From positions 2,153,371-2,217,370 of the forward strand of contig NW_024037067.1 of assembly GCF_015706575.1 (NCBI RefSeq): a stretch of DNA of 64,000 nt, given 5' to 3'. Positions 10,148 to 23,100 of the stretch are shown here, piece after piece. This DNA comes from Patiria miniata (lineage: Eukaryota > Echinodermata > Asteroidea > Valvatida > Asterinidae). The notes under the pieces were generated by a model, which saw nothing but the letters and a program-made list of their open reading frames with translations, did not search any database and was not told the origin of the DNA. Positions within the stretch are counted from its first letter, which is position 1. Every line of letters starts with the position of its first letter. The position numbers and the translations under genes are program-made.

Positions 10148-13100
10148 GTACATGTAATGTATAGGAATGTTTGTAAGATGCAATACGTTGATGTTTGCTG
10201 CAACACAATGATCCTGACTGGAACCCAGGAAAACACCTCCTTTAAATTTTGAAGTCACCTCTATATCCGTTACTCTGGTGAGATCAATCCAAGCCCATTT
10301 GTTTTGGAAACAGTCATTTTCTTTGTACATGTAACTTGCCTTCTGTTTTTTTTTAATTACAATGATTTGTAGATCTATGTACTACAAAGGTTAGGTTAAA
10401 TGTCATTGAAAAACAGTTGCAACATACCGCATTCCCAGATTTCTATTTTAACTGGGCCAAGTTTCTTATCAATCAATTGTATCAGAAACCGTTGCATTTT
10501 AAATAATTTTACTTTAAATGTCTTGATTGTTCTGTCCTTACTGTGTCACTAAAAAGGATATTTTTTTGTTGTACAGATTTTTTTTTTATCAAAAAAGATG
10601 AACCATAACTGTGAACAAAACAATTAGCCTAATTCTGTAGTGTTTGATAAAAAATAAAATTAAAAAAAACATAGTTTTTTTTAAAACATTGTATATTCTC
10701 GAGCAAAAATGTGACCTTGAAGGCCATGATTGCACCACAGAACATTTGAAATGTTAGATTTTGTGGGCCCAGGAACTCGGGACACCACACCTTAGACATC
10801 AGGATTTAGCCCTAAGGCCCCCCCCCCCAAAGTCTTTGATTTCTGGTATGGAGCTTGCCCCAAAAGTGGTGTGGCGACGCGGCTTTTTTTTTTTTTTTTT
10901 TTTTTACTTCAAATGTCGGCTGGTGACTGCAAATGGTGCCCGACTAAATTTAGTGCAAAATGTATGGGAGCCCAGAGAGGCCACATAAAGCTTACTCGAT
11001 CGTAACCCCATGTAAAAAACACATTAAAATTGTGCAGCATCAGTATTCCAGTCAAACCAGTGAGTTTGGCGGTTTTGAGACATCATCTTACATTGGAAAA
11101 ACTGTTTAATATTGCCGACTCGCATGGCTACGGCGACGTGCGTGCAGACCAGAAACCAGAGCCTTTTTTTGGGGGGGGGGGCCTAAATGGTTGCATCCCC
11201 TTTCCTAAACATTCTGGATCTGTCCCCGGCAATATGGGTGAAAAAGTGGATCGTTCCTTTACATTCCCACTGTGTAAGATTTGGTGTGAAGGGGTTTAAA
11301 ACACAAAACTAAAGGGACTAGTGACTTCTTTTGTACAGTTAGTCGCATATCATGTTTTTATATGCTTAGCTTTAGAAAAAGTGTTTAGTGAATCTTGTAA
11401 AATGAGGTGAAACTATGAATTGCAATTAATTTGTTGAGGATTTGAAAATATGTGTTTTTGCTTATTTATTCCATGCAGCAACCTTAAAGAACCTTTTAGA
11501 TGAGACAAGTGTCATCCTTGGATTCCTGCAGAAGTCACTCAATCCAGACTGCAACTCAACAACCCAAGTCTTCGCATTGAGACTCTCTGCTATTCTACTG
11601 AATTCATTGAATGGAATCTCAGTCAAGACACAGCTTCCTTATCATCTTCCCAAAGAAAAGCAAGGATTCCAAGCCGGTAAAAAGTCTGGCTTCAACAGGA
11701 ATTCTGATGACCTGCAGTGCAAGTACATTGGTGTCATCATTGACTTGGTTGATGAGCATCTCACTGGCTCTTTCAAGTCAGCCAGTTGGCAGAAAGCTTC
11801 CATACGAACTGCCTGGTTTGAATCGGCAAGAGCACTTGTCGGCTGTAAATGCCCCTCTGACATCATACAGAGACAAGGTAAGGGTTAAAAGTTCTATGTT
11901 CAGCTGAAATGGTACCACCATGTGGAGGGCGCTGAAGGACGCTCATTTATACTGGCACACTTCAGAGTATGTGACTACTTACCCCTGTAGAAGAGTCAGT
12001 GCAGTAAACTTGGACATTCTCTTACTTGGACATTGTCGTTCAAGAAATGAGTGTTTTGGAGGCTGCAGATAGTTGTTAGACACACTCACAGCACAGATAA
12101 ACGGGGGTTCCAAGGGACTAGTCATTTGCAAACAAACAATTATATTGTCATTATTTTGTACATGGGAGCACTGCGTGCATTTATTGCTGCCCACATTTTG
12201 AGGTAGTTCATTCCAGTTTTGTGTAACTATATGGTGACAAGCTTGAAGTGAATACTTTTTATAGTTCAATTTTTTAATTAATTTAATTAATTTTTAATTA
12301 TTGTAATTAATTTTTTAATTACTGTAATTACTTTTTTGCAGATGTGTAATTTTTTTGCAAATGTGGAACTACATCTAATTAATCCATATATTTGTGGAGT
12401 TTTGAATGACTTGATGCATTGGCTCAGACAGTAATACATCAAAACATATGTAAACGATTAATTGATGGTTTATTGCTGGTGCATTGAAGGAATATATTTT
12501 AAATTTTGTGGATTAAATCACTTTCTTGCTAAAATTAAGGGACATTTTTTTCATACTATTTCCGCCTTGTCCGTCCGTGTGTGTGTGCGTGTGATCTGAT
12601 ACACCGTGCCCTCTGGAGACGTGCACACAATAGGGAACAAAAGATTGTATACGTCTCCACAGGGCAATTTCTATAGATGAATACGTCTCCACACGATTTT
12701 CACGAAGTAGATATATGGATTTTACTCAAAAACTAGGAATTTTGAAGGTGGGTTGATTTGTCGCAAATGGAAGAGTTTTAGAAAAGGGATATTAAGTCCA
12801 AATTTCAGCCAAGGAAATTAATTGGTTAAAAAATAAGAGCATTTTGAAACTTCACTTTCAAACTCGAAAACTTTACTACACGAGAACAAAGAATTGTCTC
12901 CACAAGAATACAAATTTCAGTGTATAAGTGTGTGAGTATGTAAACACCAGCAATCGGGGACGTAGGACAAAAGAATGTGGGCGCAAACAATACGTCCACG
13001 ATCTCAAACCGTGTACAAAACCAATGAGAGCTGTCGCTAAAAAGTTAAAGAGTACAAACAAAGGAAAGAGGATAAGGGACAATGGGGCGTCCACGATTGC

Positions 13101-14103
13101 CGGCATTTACACGCATGGGTGTGTGTGTGTGGGTAGGCATTACATTCACTGTTTGGACTTCCGATCAAGAGAGGTCCACATAAACCAGGTAGAGGAGACG
13201 TTGTGCCCAAGTCCACACAGTGTTTCCCCTTACTGAAAAACAGGTTTAGAGGCATTTTGGGGTTAGATTTATCGGTGGCAGAATGAAGAGAAACACTAAA
13301 GGGGATCATAGAAAAAAAATGGAATGAAAGAGTTTTCACAGTTTGAGAAAATGATTTTTTTTTTCACTGGATTTTCTTAACTACACGAAATCAATGGAAT
13401 GTCCACACTTGGTATGCAACGTAAACGTGTGTGCTTGCGTGCGTGCCCGTGCATTTGGTTCCACAGCGATATCTGGATTGTATGTCCATGTATGTCTTGA
13501 ACCTTGATACAATGAAGATAGCTTGTAAGTTTGGACCCATTAGACAAAGGCCAATGTCATTAGGATTAAAACAATAGGAGTCTACTTCACTCTACTTACC
13601 TGTAAAGCAATACTACTTATGCATATTCCCCCTACCGGCAGGTATTTTCCACTAAGAGTTATATACAATAGCGCCCTCTGGCGCCCTACCAATAATACCC
13701 AGCGGCATGCGTGCCTCGTGAGCGTCCTCTTTTCTTTTAGCAACAGGTCGGGTAGGACGTGTGTAAAATAGCTCCTGTTTTCCTCGTCAATTTACTACCC
13801 TTTTTCGCTTAAGAGAAGTTTATAATAAAAGAGTAAATAAAACAACAGTTTGTAGAGTTTCTCATCAACTTCTTGGTTGTATTTATTTGATAGTTATGAA
13901 GCTCATGCCATATTTTCAATGGGGAGCGCCAATAAAATCCTAAAATCATTCACACTATATTAACTAATGCACACTTGTCACGGCTACTTCTTCTTTAGGG
14001 GGAGAGCGTTCGCATGTACATCACAATCCTTCTTTTTGCTATTGCAATTTCTTTTACGGAATTTATTTTGGGGGGGGCTAGACAAAATTTGGGCCCCCCC
14101 TAG

Positions 14104-14140
<37 letters not shown>

Positions 14141-17100
14141 TAGAACCGCGCCTGGTTGCCGGGATGGGCTATTGCTCGAGCTACCGGACAGTCCAGCGCT
14201 CGCTCAGCGCCCGTGGGCCCACGGGGCCTGAGGTACTGTCGGCCGGGTACGTTATGAGCTGTGCGGAGCCGGTCGCCCGGGGGGATCCCGGACCGACGGC
14301 CCCCATCATCTCGCTCTGAGGGACCACTCTCGTCATCGTTTTTTTTCCGTTGCTCGGGGGTCCCGGTGCCCCAGGTGTCTTCTGACTTGTATTCAAACAC
14401 ACCCTGGGGCCGTTCTTCAAAGAGGAAGAGCAAGAAGAAGAAAGCTGATCGCCGATCACGCCGTTCTTCAGATTCTGATGGTTCCTCTGACTGGTCCCAC
14501 CGGGGCAAACGCTCCTGACGTGAGGACTCGATCTCGAGGTCTGTTTCCTGCAGGCATTTCAGTCGATTTTACCTACACTATCGGCTATGTCTGCAGGACG
14601 CCAAGCGGGCCCTAATGGTGGCCCCCTGGAGTGGCGAGCCACGCCCCACAACCCTCGGTTGTTGGTCTCACCTTACAGTCTCCGACCATCGGTCACGGTT
14701 GGGTGACCCGTGAACGAAGGGACATACTGCTCACAGATAGCCGTGCTCCGGGAGTCCTTATCTGCAGTGAATGCTTCATAGTCGTCATTCATTGGTCACG
14801 ATTGCGTGGCCCAAGCACAACGAGGTACATGTACATGTACAAAAATGAAAAAACACATGTTCATACATGTACATGTTCATGTATACCACACATGGTTGCG
14901 CGCTATACCGGAAGCCCAGCCTACGGCGAACGGAACTTCACATTCGCCGGCCGTGGGCCACGGTCGCGTGGTCCAGAGACAACGGGACCTACCGCACACA
15001 GTTGGCCGTGCTCCAGGATCCCCGCTAGTGTTTAGTCTTCACCCATCTGCATAATATTATGTACAATGTATGTCTATTATCTCCGAGGGTGTTGCCCAGC
15101 CACCACCGCGTGGTTCTGTACAACTAGCCCTCCAGACGGCTCTCAGTCACCGGGGTCATTTTGGCCTTCGCATTCGGCTGATTCATCCGATGATGACGAA
15201 GAATCAGACGTGTTACAACGGCTGTCCATCGCGGAAACGGAACTCCGTTTGCCGCAGAGGGACATTACATGGGTACTTAAATTACCCTCCGCCGATGAGC
15301 CCTCTCCGCCCAATCACAAATTTTTCAAATCAAGCGCAGGACAGGCTCCACATCTAACCATTTGTTCCCCATACCTCCATTGGATCAAGTGTGAAACACA
15401 TCGACAACGGACAAAATGGTGTCCATTTCTCAGGCGGGAACGGCTTCATTATTTTTTCTAATCCGGGCGAGTTTATTGCACCGATCCCACCGCGGCATAC
15501 GCTACCGGGATGAGGACTCGGTTTTTCGGCCCACTGCAATTGTTCTCGGCTTCATTATCGGTCATATACATTTATACATGTACATGTATTGCCTGGCGGG
15601 CACGTTAATGAAACGTCCGTCTGAGTTCAGTTGCGAGCCGTGAACTCTGTAGCCCTCTACATTAATCACGGTTGGGTGACTCAAGGACAATGGGACACGC
15701 CGCGCAGTGCTTAGCCGTGCAGTGGTGTTTCTTGCTGTACTGAGTTCGCTATGTTTTTCATGTACATGTACATGTACGGTACATGTACATGTGTGCATTA
15801 CTTGTGTATGTACACTGTCCATTGTCTCCGAGGGAGTTGTTCAACAACTGACTGTGGCCGTGTGCAACTCGTCCCTCAAGATATGTTTTAAGGTTCTCGT
15901 TTACGGGGTCTATTCGACTCTTGCATAAGGATGGTTCATCAGATGACTGCTGCTCTTCACAATGAAGCGACTGGGTGTTTTGATACTTCCATAGTTCAGG
16001 CATGTTGTGAACCACATTCGAAAGATTGTGCCTGTATTCAAACTGCCTGCTGCTCTTCAAGCAATAATGTGATCATTACCGTTTTCCGTTAGCGAAATTT
16101 GGTATTTTTTTGTCACATCTTCCCTCTTCAATGCAGCTAAGCACAAGCTACCAGCAGTAGAGGGACCCCATTATTCAAGCGGCTCTTCGTAAATAATACT
16201 CGCAGAAGCTTGAATACACTTTGCAGTAGAATTAAAGTGGGCTCGGCGACACGCGTTCAGCCTCCCTCTTTATCCTCATGAAGTACATTAGGTTTAATGT
16301 TTTAATCTTGACTCGACAGTCTTGGTGGACGTATTGACCGCTATTTTCACTGTCAATTTCACGGTCTGCACTCGGTACTCTATAATTTTACACGAGTGCA
16401 GACCCTAGCAATCTTGGCCCGCTGGGGTAACATGCTTGATGAACTGTTTCTCCCGTCAAAGGGCATCCGCCAAAGATTCGAGTCCCACCTTTTAAGTTTT
16501 TAACGGACAAAGATCTTTACATCCATATTGGTCGATGTCGACTACATGTACTCAGATGGTCAATCTCAGATAGCCATCAACCCCACGGTCAGGCCAGCGC
16601 AGGTAAGGAACAAACAGTTGTTTGTTTTCTCAACTGCATACCTCTTGAAGTTTGCCCAGATGATTTTGTGTGGACGTGCTAGCAACATTTTGTGTACGCC
16701 ATGCCACATAGGATAAGGCCTTCACTGGTAACAACGATTTCGATTCGGCTTCAGTTGTTTTGAAGACTTCCATAAGTGACCTACCTGACTCATGACGACC
16801 TCCACCCATCTGTCTCGTAGAAGCTCGTCAGAGAGACTTTGCGGCTGACATCAATACCATCGGGCCAGCACAGTGTTGCGCCCGTCTTGTATTTCCCTTG
16901 GGAAGATGTTGATGAGATTTAGTCGACTGTCTAACACATCAGTATGGGGAACGAGCCCTGGCCTGAAGGGTACACAACTGCAACTCATTTTCAGGCCAGA
17001 GCACTGAGAATTTCGCGGTTTTCAAACAAAGATTCTCGCTGCAACTTCATGGTGGCTCCATCCAGCCTTTTTTCCGCCTTACTCCTGGCCTCTGCTTGGA

Positions 17101-20100
17101 TAGTAAAGGCGATATGACTGCGCTGTGGAAACAAAGATTGGTGGCATTCACCTATTTGCTTGTATCGGCCCAGGCCTCACTGCATTCAGTGCAGGCCATG
17201 ACCTGACTTGTGCAGCACCTCCTGTGGTTCGACGTTGCCAACCTCACAAGGGTGGGCCTCTCACAGATTGCAGCCTTCACTAACTGTCATGGCAGACATG
17301 TTACCCTGCCAGTTAACTGCCCACCACCCGCATCTAGTGGCGGATTGGTGAGGCCTTGTGTGAGCATCATTCAAGTTCCATTAACATACTTGAGATGCTG
17401 GCAGTCTTGGATAAACTGCGATGTTACTTTCTATATTCAGTGTTGTGCCAGATGATCCTGGTTCGATGTGACTTTGACACGGTTGTGGTTTACATCGACG
17501 ACCAGGTGGGCAGGCAGCCTGCACAACTGTGTACACTCACTTGAGAAATACCCCATTGGGGTTTTCCTCATAGCTTCTTGCTTTCAACGGTCGTTCTCCC
17601 AAGCAAGGACAACTAACCACATGTCAATCTGACTTGTTTCATGAACTAGTCACAGATTTCCAGGCTAATGCCTGAGGGTTTCCGACCCCTGCACATGGCA
17701 CACGAATACGATGGTGATGAAGACGGACAGGCTACTTGTATACACCTTCCTGTCGTCTTCCTCTTATCCCTCGGGTACTTAATCAACTGGAGCAGAAGGA
17801 TGACAAGGTCCTCTTCTTAACTCCATGTTGACCCCATTGATTGGTTTTCCAGGGCAATAACCATTCCCTTGGCTCACCAGTTGGAGGTACAAATGTTCTT
17901 CCGAGCAGAACAATATTCTGTTCCAACACAGCTTGGGTTTCCTTCACCCGACTCCGCAGGAATTTCTCCTGATGTTCTGGATGCTGTAATGCTCTCCTGT
18001 TCACATCAGACCTTTCTCAAACAAGCTACGGCTTTTACAGCCTGCACTTGAGGGACTTCTAACACGACAGTAGATTACTTAATGTTATTCAGTCGAACCT
18101 CCATGTCAGTTAACTTTAGGGGATGTTTTAACATCCCTGAATTGCAGGACCTCTTCAACACCTTCTTATCCAAAAGTGTTATAGAGATCTTTAGAGTTCT
18201 GTGAACCAGTGAACAATTTCACATCTGTTTCATTTGTCCCTACGGTTGCCTTTTTTGTAAGCAGTTGTTACTTCTTGATATACATGTAGTAAAGAAATGT
18301 TTTCTGTATAAAAGAGACGGACCACATCTGGTGGGAACCCAGTGTGCCCATCCGATTCCTACGGGAGGATTTTTGTTTTTTAACTAAGACTGTCGGAGTC
18401 CTCTTTACCTCTGGACATTTTTGTTCCAGGCATCAAATCATTGTCCATTCCAGACGGAAAATGTTGGTGCCGATCATGACTTTGGCGTCTGATCCCTAAG
18501 GAAGGTTTTTGAACTAAGACGGTCGGAGTCCTCTTTGCCTCCGGATGTCTTTGTTCTGGGCATCAAATGATTCTTGTCCGTTTCAGACAGCGAATTTTGG
18601 TGCTGATCATGACTTTGATGTCTGCTCCCTAAGGAGGGATTAATACTAAAGACTGTCGGAGCCCTCTGTGCCTCCGGACGTCTTTGTTCCGGGCATCAAA
18701 TCATTCTTGTCCAGACGGAGAATTTTTGGTGCCAATCATGACTTTAACGTCGTACATTAGCTGCACTGAGATGCTTTGAATTGGTCACTTGCAGTTACAA
18801 ATGTATTTGTCACGACAACCCTGCCATACCGACAGGCTTCTCGCGACACGTATTTGTCTCGACAACCCTGCCATACAAGCAGGCTTCTCGCGACATGTTT
18901 TTTGTCATGACGACCCTGCCATACAGGCAGGCCTTTCATGACATGTATTTATCATGGTAACCCAACCATACCTGCAGGCCTTTCATGACAAGATTGCCTG
19001 AAGGTTGGCTACGGTCATCCATGAAACCACGGACGTATCAACGGCGGAATCCGTGTGATCGGTCCGCATGAGCAAAATAAAAGGCAGAGCATGGGAGAGC
19101 AGTGTTGAGGGCGACTGACTGAGCCCCACCATGTTCTCAAGACATGTTCAGACCGGAGACCTCCCCACCATTGGTGTCTCCTAACTCTGATTCTTTATTG
19201 AGCTCTGTACATGTACATGTACATGTGCATATAATAGTGTCTATATGTACCATGTCATGATGTTTTGCCTTTCATGATAATTTTTTTTTTTTTTTTTTTT
19301 GGGTGCCCCACCGAACTCTTATGTGTAGGTATCGGTGAGCTGTAATTCATTCCCAAAATCGGGGACCGCGTCTCTGTCAGCATGTTGAGGCTACCATTAT
19401 GACTAATGTCTTTATCATGCCGACCTTTTTGGGCTGCCTTGTCCACCCACATGTGGAGCGACGGGCCCCTGTGAAAGCACAGTAGCATCTCGCATGACCC
19501 ACCGCCTTGACGGTGCTAGTCTATGCATAAGTAGTATTGCTCTACAGGTAAGTAGAGTGAAGTAGACACCCCTCCCCCCCCCCCCCCAACAGAAGTGTGG
19601 TTGGGGTCTACGAACGAATACTTACCTGTAGAGCATCCCTCCCCCAGCCCACTCTTCTCGATGCCTTGAGTACATTCTGTATTCCGACTTAGCGCTCGAG
19701 AAAAGAGGACGCTCACGAGGCACGCATGCCGCGGGGTATTATGGGTAGGGCGCCAGAGGGCGCTATTGTATATAACTCTTAGCGGAAAATGCCTGCCGGT
19801 AGGGGGAATATGCATAAGTAGTATTGCTCTACAGGTAAGTATTCGTTCGTAGACCCCAACAACACTTCTGTGGGGGGGGGGGGATTTTATTTTACATGTA
19901 TTTGATTGGTTTTTTTTTTTACCAAACCAGTATACATGTGCAAATGTAGTCACTCACTAAAATATTAGGGGGCCTGTTCACTGTTTATACATGTTTTTTG
20001 TATAATCAATGTGGCTTCTCCACCCTTTTTTCTTGGACAGTCATATTTTTAATTGAAACAACAGAAAACAAACACATGTACATGTGCATGTATTACTAAA

Positions 20101-23100
20101 ACTTGAGACTTGCACCGTAGTACATGTATATATATGCAGGTCTGTAGGTTGTTCTTAGGATTTTGAGTCACTTTCAGACCCCATAGGCCAACTGTTCTCA
20201 TTATTAAAAACCAAAGAAATGATGTCATGATGATAACTCAAGCTTATTCAAATAACCATATTTTCTTTTGATTATTTAAAAATTCTTATTATTTCCGCCT
20301 TGTAAATGCTCAAAGGATTATGTTAAAGGATTTGCCTTTGAAAAATGTCTTGCTTAAGACTGCAAATATCCAGTCAGTTTGCTTAAATCACATACAATGG
20401 CTACCCAACAGAAAAGCAAAAAACAAAAATTCTTTATGGGATCATAGGCATCAATACATGACATACGTGTATATAACCTAAAGAAAACAATAACGATGTC
20501 AATGAACGTTCCATGTGACCCAGGTAAGTTGATGTTAATATAGTGGTGTTATGTCATGGAAATAAGCATGGTTGCGGGGCATTTGTTTTTTTTTAACACT
20601 TTTCTTGTTTATCTTTTAAAGTCACTTTGGGTCACATTATGAGGAACAAAAAACTATGGTCTGCATGGTCAAAATGAATTTCTGATAATGACGGTTAGCA
20701 GTAAAAAGTTGTTGGTTTTGATTCTTTGGTTTAATGTAATTTTATTTGTTTCAGGTATCTTGGATATAACTTTTCAATCTTTGGAAGACAATTGCTTGTT
20801 TGTTATTTCTGCTGCACAACAGTTCTTGGCTGATTTGATAACAGCAATGTACACCTGTAGCAATCGACTACCTTCATCTCTTGACTCCATGATGCAAAGT
20901 ACAGATACAAACACCAGTTGTCAACACAATTTGGAAATGTCAAACAGTCAACAAGCAGCGTTGGCTCGGGATTATACAGAGGAATATCAAGAACCTCTGT
21001 GTAAAAGAAGCAGACTTGATCATGGTGATGACAAGCCAATCAAGAAGCCAATTTGTGACTGCCAAAGCTACCTTAAAACATGTCTGAAAAGGATGACAGA
21101 TATTATGACTCCAGTGAAACCAGTTCAACCAAGATTGGGTACAAACAACTGTCTAATTAAACTGAGGACTGCAATCATGGGAGTATGGATCAGACTACTG
21201 GAGTCACAGCCGCTCATTGCCCAGGCTATCTTAACAGACATTTCTATAGTAGCAATCATATCAGAACTTCTGCAGCATAGATCCCATACATCATTTGATA
21301 TGTGCACCACCATTGCTGAATTCATGTCATTGTTTCTGCAAGCACTTCATGATAGGTAAGATTTTGAAAACATTTATGGAGTACGGGCATTATCTTTGTT
21401 GAAAGGAGGTTTAGCTTAATGTGAGCTAAAACTGATTCAACGTTGCTGGCCAAAGGGGATCATCACATTATCTTGGCCAGATGGCCCTTACTTGTTGGTT
21501 CCAGTTCTGTTGCAGAACTTGGGTCTATTTACGAAATTGAAAAAAAAACATTTATAACTTGCAGTTCCGTTTATTTCTATCTTTAGAAATGCATGTAGTG
21601 ATATACATGTAGGAAGTAAGCTTGTGGCTGTTATGATTGGGCTTCCTGTGAAACTAATGAATATTCATCACTTCAAAGCTTCTATTCAGCTAGCATCAGA
21701 CCTCTACAGTAACACACAGTTGTCAAAGGTGAAAGGGTAAGTTTGCATATATCTGTTGGGTCACATTCATTACATAATTAACCCTAACTCCTGGGGCTCT
21801 TTTACTAGAAAGTATCCTGAATCCGCCAAAATCCACCAATTTTGTCATGCAAAAAATGCTGGTATCCTGAATCCATCAGAATCCCCCAGTGTAGATACTG
21901 GAGGTATCCTGAATCTGCCAGAATCCACCAGCAAAAGTCTTGATGGATTCTGGCGGATTCAGGATACCATGGTGGCATAAAAAAAAGTACAGCATGTTTT
22001 TCCATAGAGTCTTCAAAATCCATCACCTTAATTTCTGGTGGATTTTGACGGATTCAGGATACCACGCTCGCATGAAAATTTTGATGTGTGTTGTTGCATA
22101 GGATCCATCAAAATACACCAATGAATGGTGACCCCAGCATGGAGTACAGAAGTGAATACGTCTTGCGCACACAATTTGTGTGAAAGACATTAGCGCGTGT
22201 TTCAGCCCGTAAATCGGCAGCGCGTCCACATGTGTCTCATTCACTGTGCGATAAATCTCCGCCATTTTGGTTGTCTCTCGTAGGCGCGCAAAAAATTAAC
22301 GTAAAGTAATGGAGCTTTCCTCCAGCACGTGACCTAGCTCAACGCGCGCGAAGCTAGAAATGCGCACCGAGTATTTACGCGATGCGCACACATAATCATT
22401 AGCGATGCACATGGTGCTCTTTATGCGTAAACGGTATTGCATTCGTCACGTTTTCGCTCATTATTTGTATCTTTCCTCCAGCACGTGACCCTACATGCAA
22501 GTCCACCCAGTACATGTGTGTACATGTTTGTACAGTATGTGACAGACTTGGCAGGGCTAGTGCCAGCAGTATTTACTTGACCACAAAAATTGCAAAAGAG
22601 TTAAAACTGTTGAGATCCTGAATCCATCAAAGTCCCCCAATAGCTCAAAATGGAGGTATCCTGAATCCATCAAAATCCGCCAGTTCCGCTAGGCTTCGAA
22701 TCCTGAGTCCATCAAAATTCCCAAGTTTGTTCAATATGGAGGTATCCTGAATCCGCCGAAATCCCCCGAAACAGGGGGGTGGATTTTGATGGATTTAGGT
22801 ACGTTAGGGTTAAGGAGCAAAATGTACTACCATAGGAGAGCCTTCTAAACACTACTCAAATTCAAACTGAACGAACATGTGCTTTCCCCATCCACCACCT
22901 GCATGTATACTCGTTCAGTGTGCCAAAGCACAATGGAGTGTGTCTTTGCTAAGGACTCCACTTCTAATCAAACACTAAGGTGCACAGAACCCAAGTCTCA
23001 AGCCACTTCTGTTATAACAATTCTATCTCCAGTCATATTACATCTTAACTTAGAGCAATTTTAATCAACAATTTGGCTATGTGGTGGTTGATCCATCATA

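Larger units (their letters stand above)
14155..19250 (+). mobile_element. Decayed DIRS-like (tyrosine-recombinase type) retroelement fossil
   Basis: This GC-richer block inside BRAT1 intron 2 has three coding traces on the + strand. About 14400-14520 is a Lys/Arg/Ser-rich piece. About 15140-15330 is an acidic Ser-Asp-rich piece. About 17350-17545 resembles the RNase H of DIRS elements (VRCDFDTVVVYIDDQ followed by QLCTLT). The right part holds two tandem repeats (18345-18760 and 18803-18995). No complete reverse transcriptase or recombinase is recognisable. It is clearly broken many times and looks old. DIRS is inferred from one motif, and another retroelement class is possible. Confidence 0.45.

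Noticed and set aside
13984-14508. 174-codon frame with a poly-Gly tract (-)
   Set aside because: It runs through a C homopolymer of a hAT MITE and into the retroelement fossil, with no domain.
21778-22813. Interstitial telomere (TTAACCCTAAC)
   Set aside because: The word occurs once at each end as an inverted pair and not in tandem, and TTAA plus CCCT explains it as a piggyBac-type terminus.
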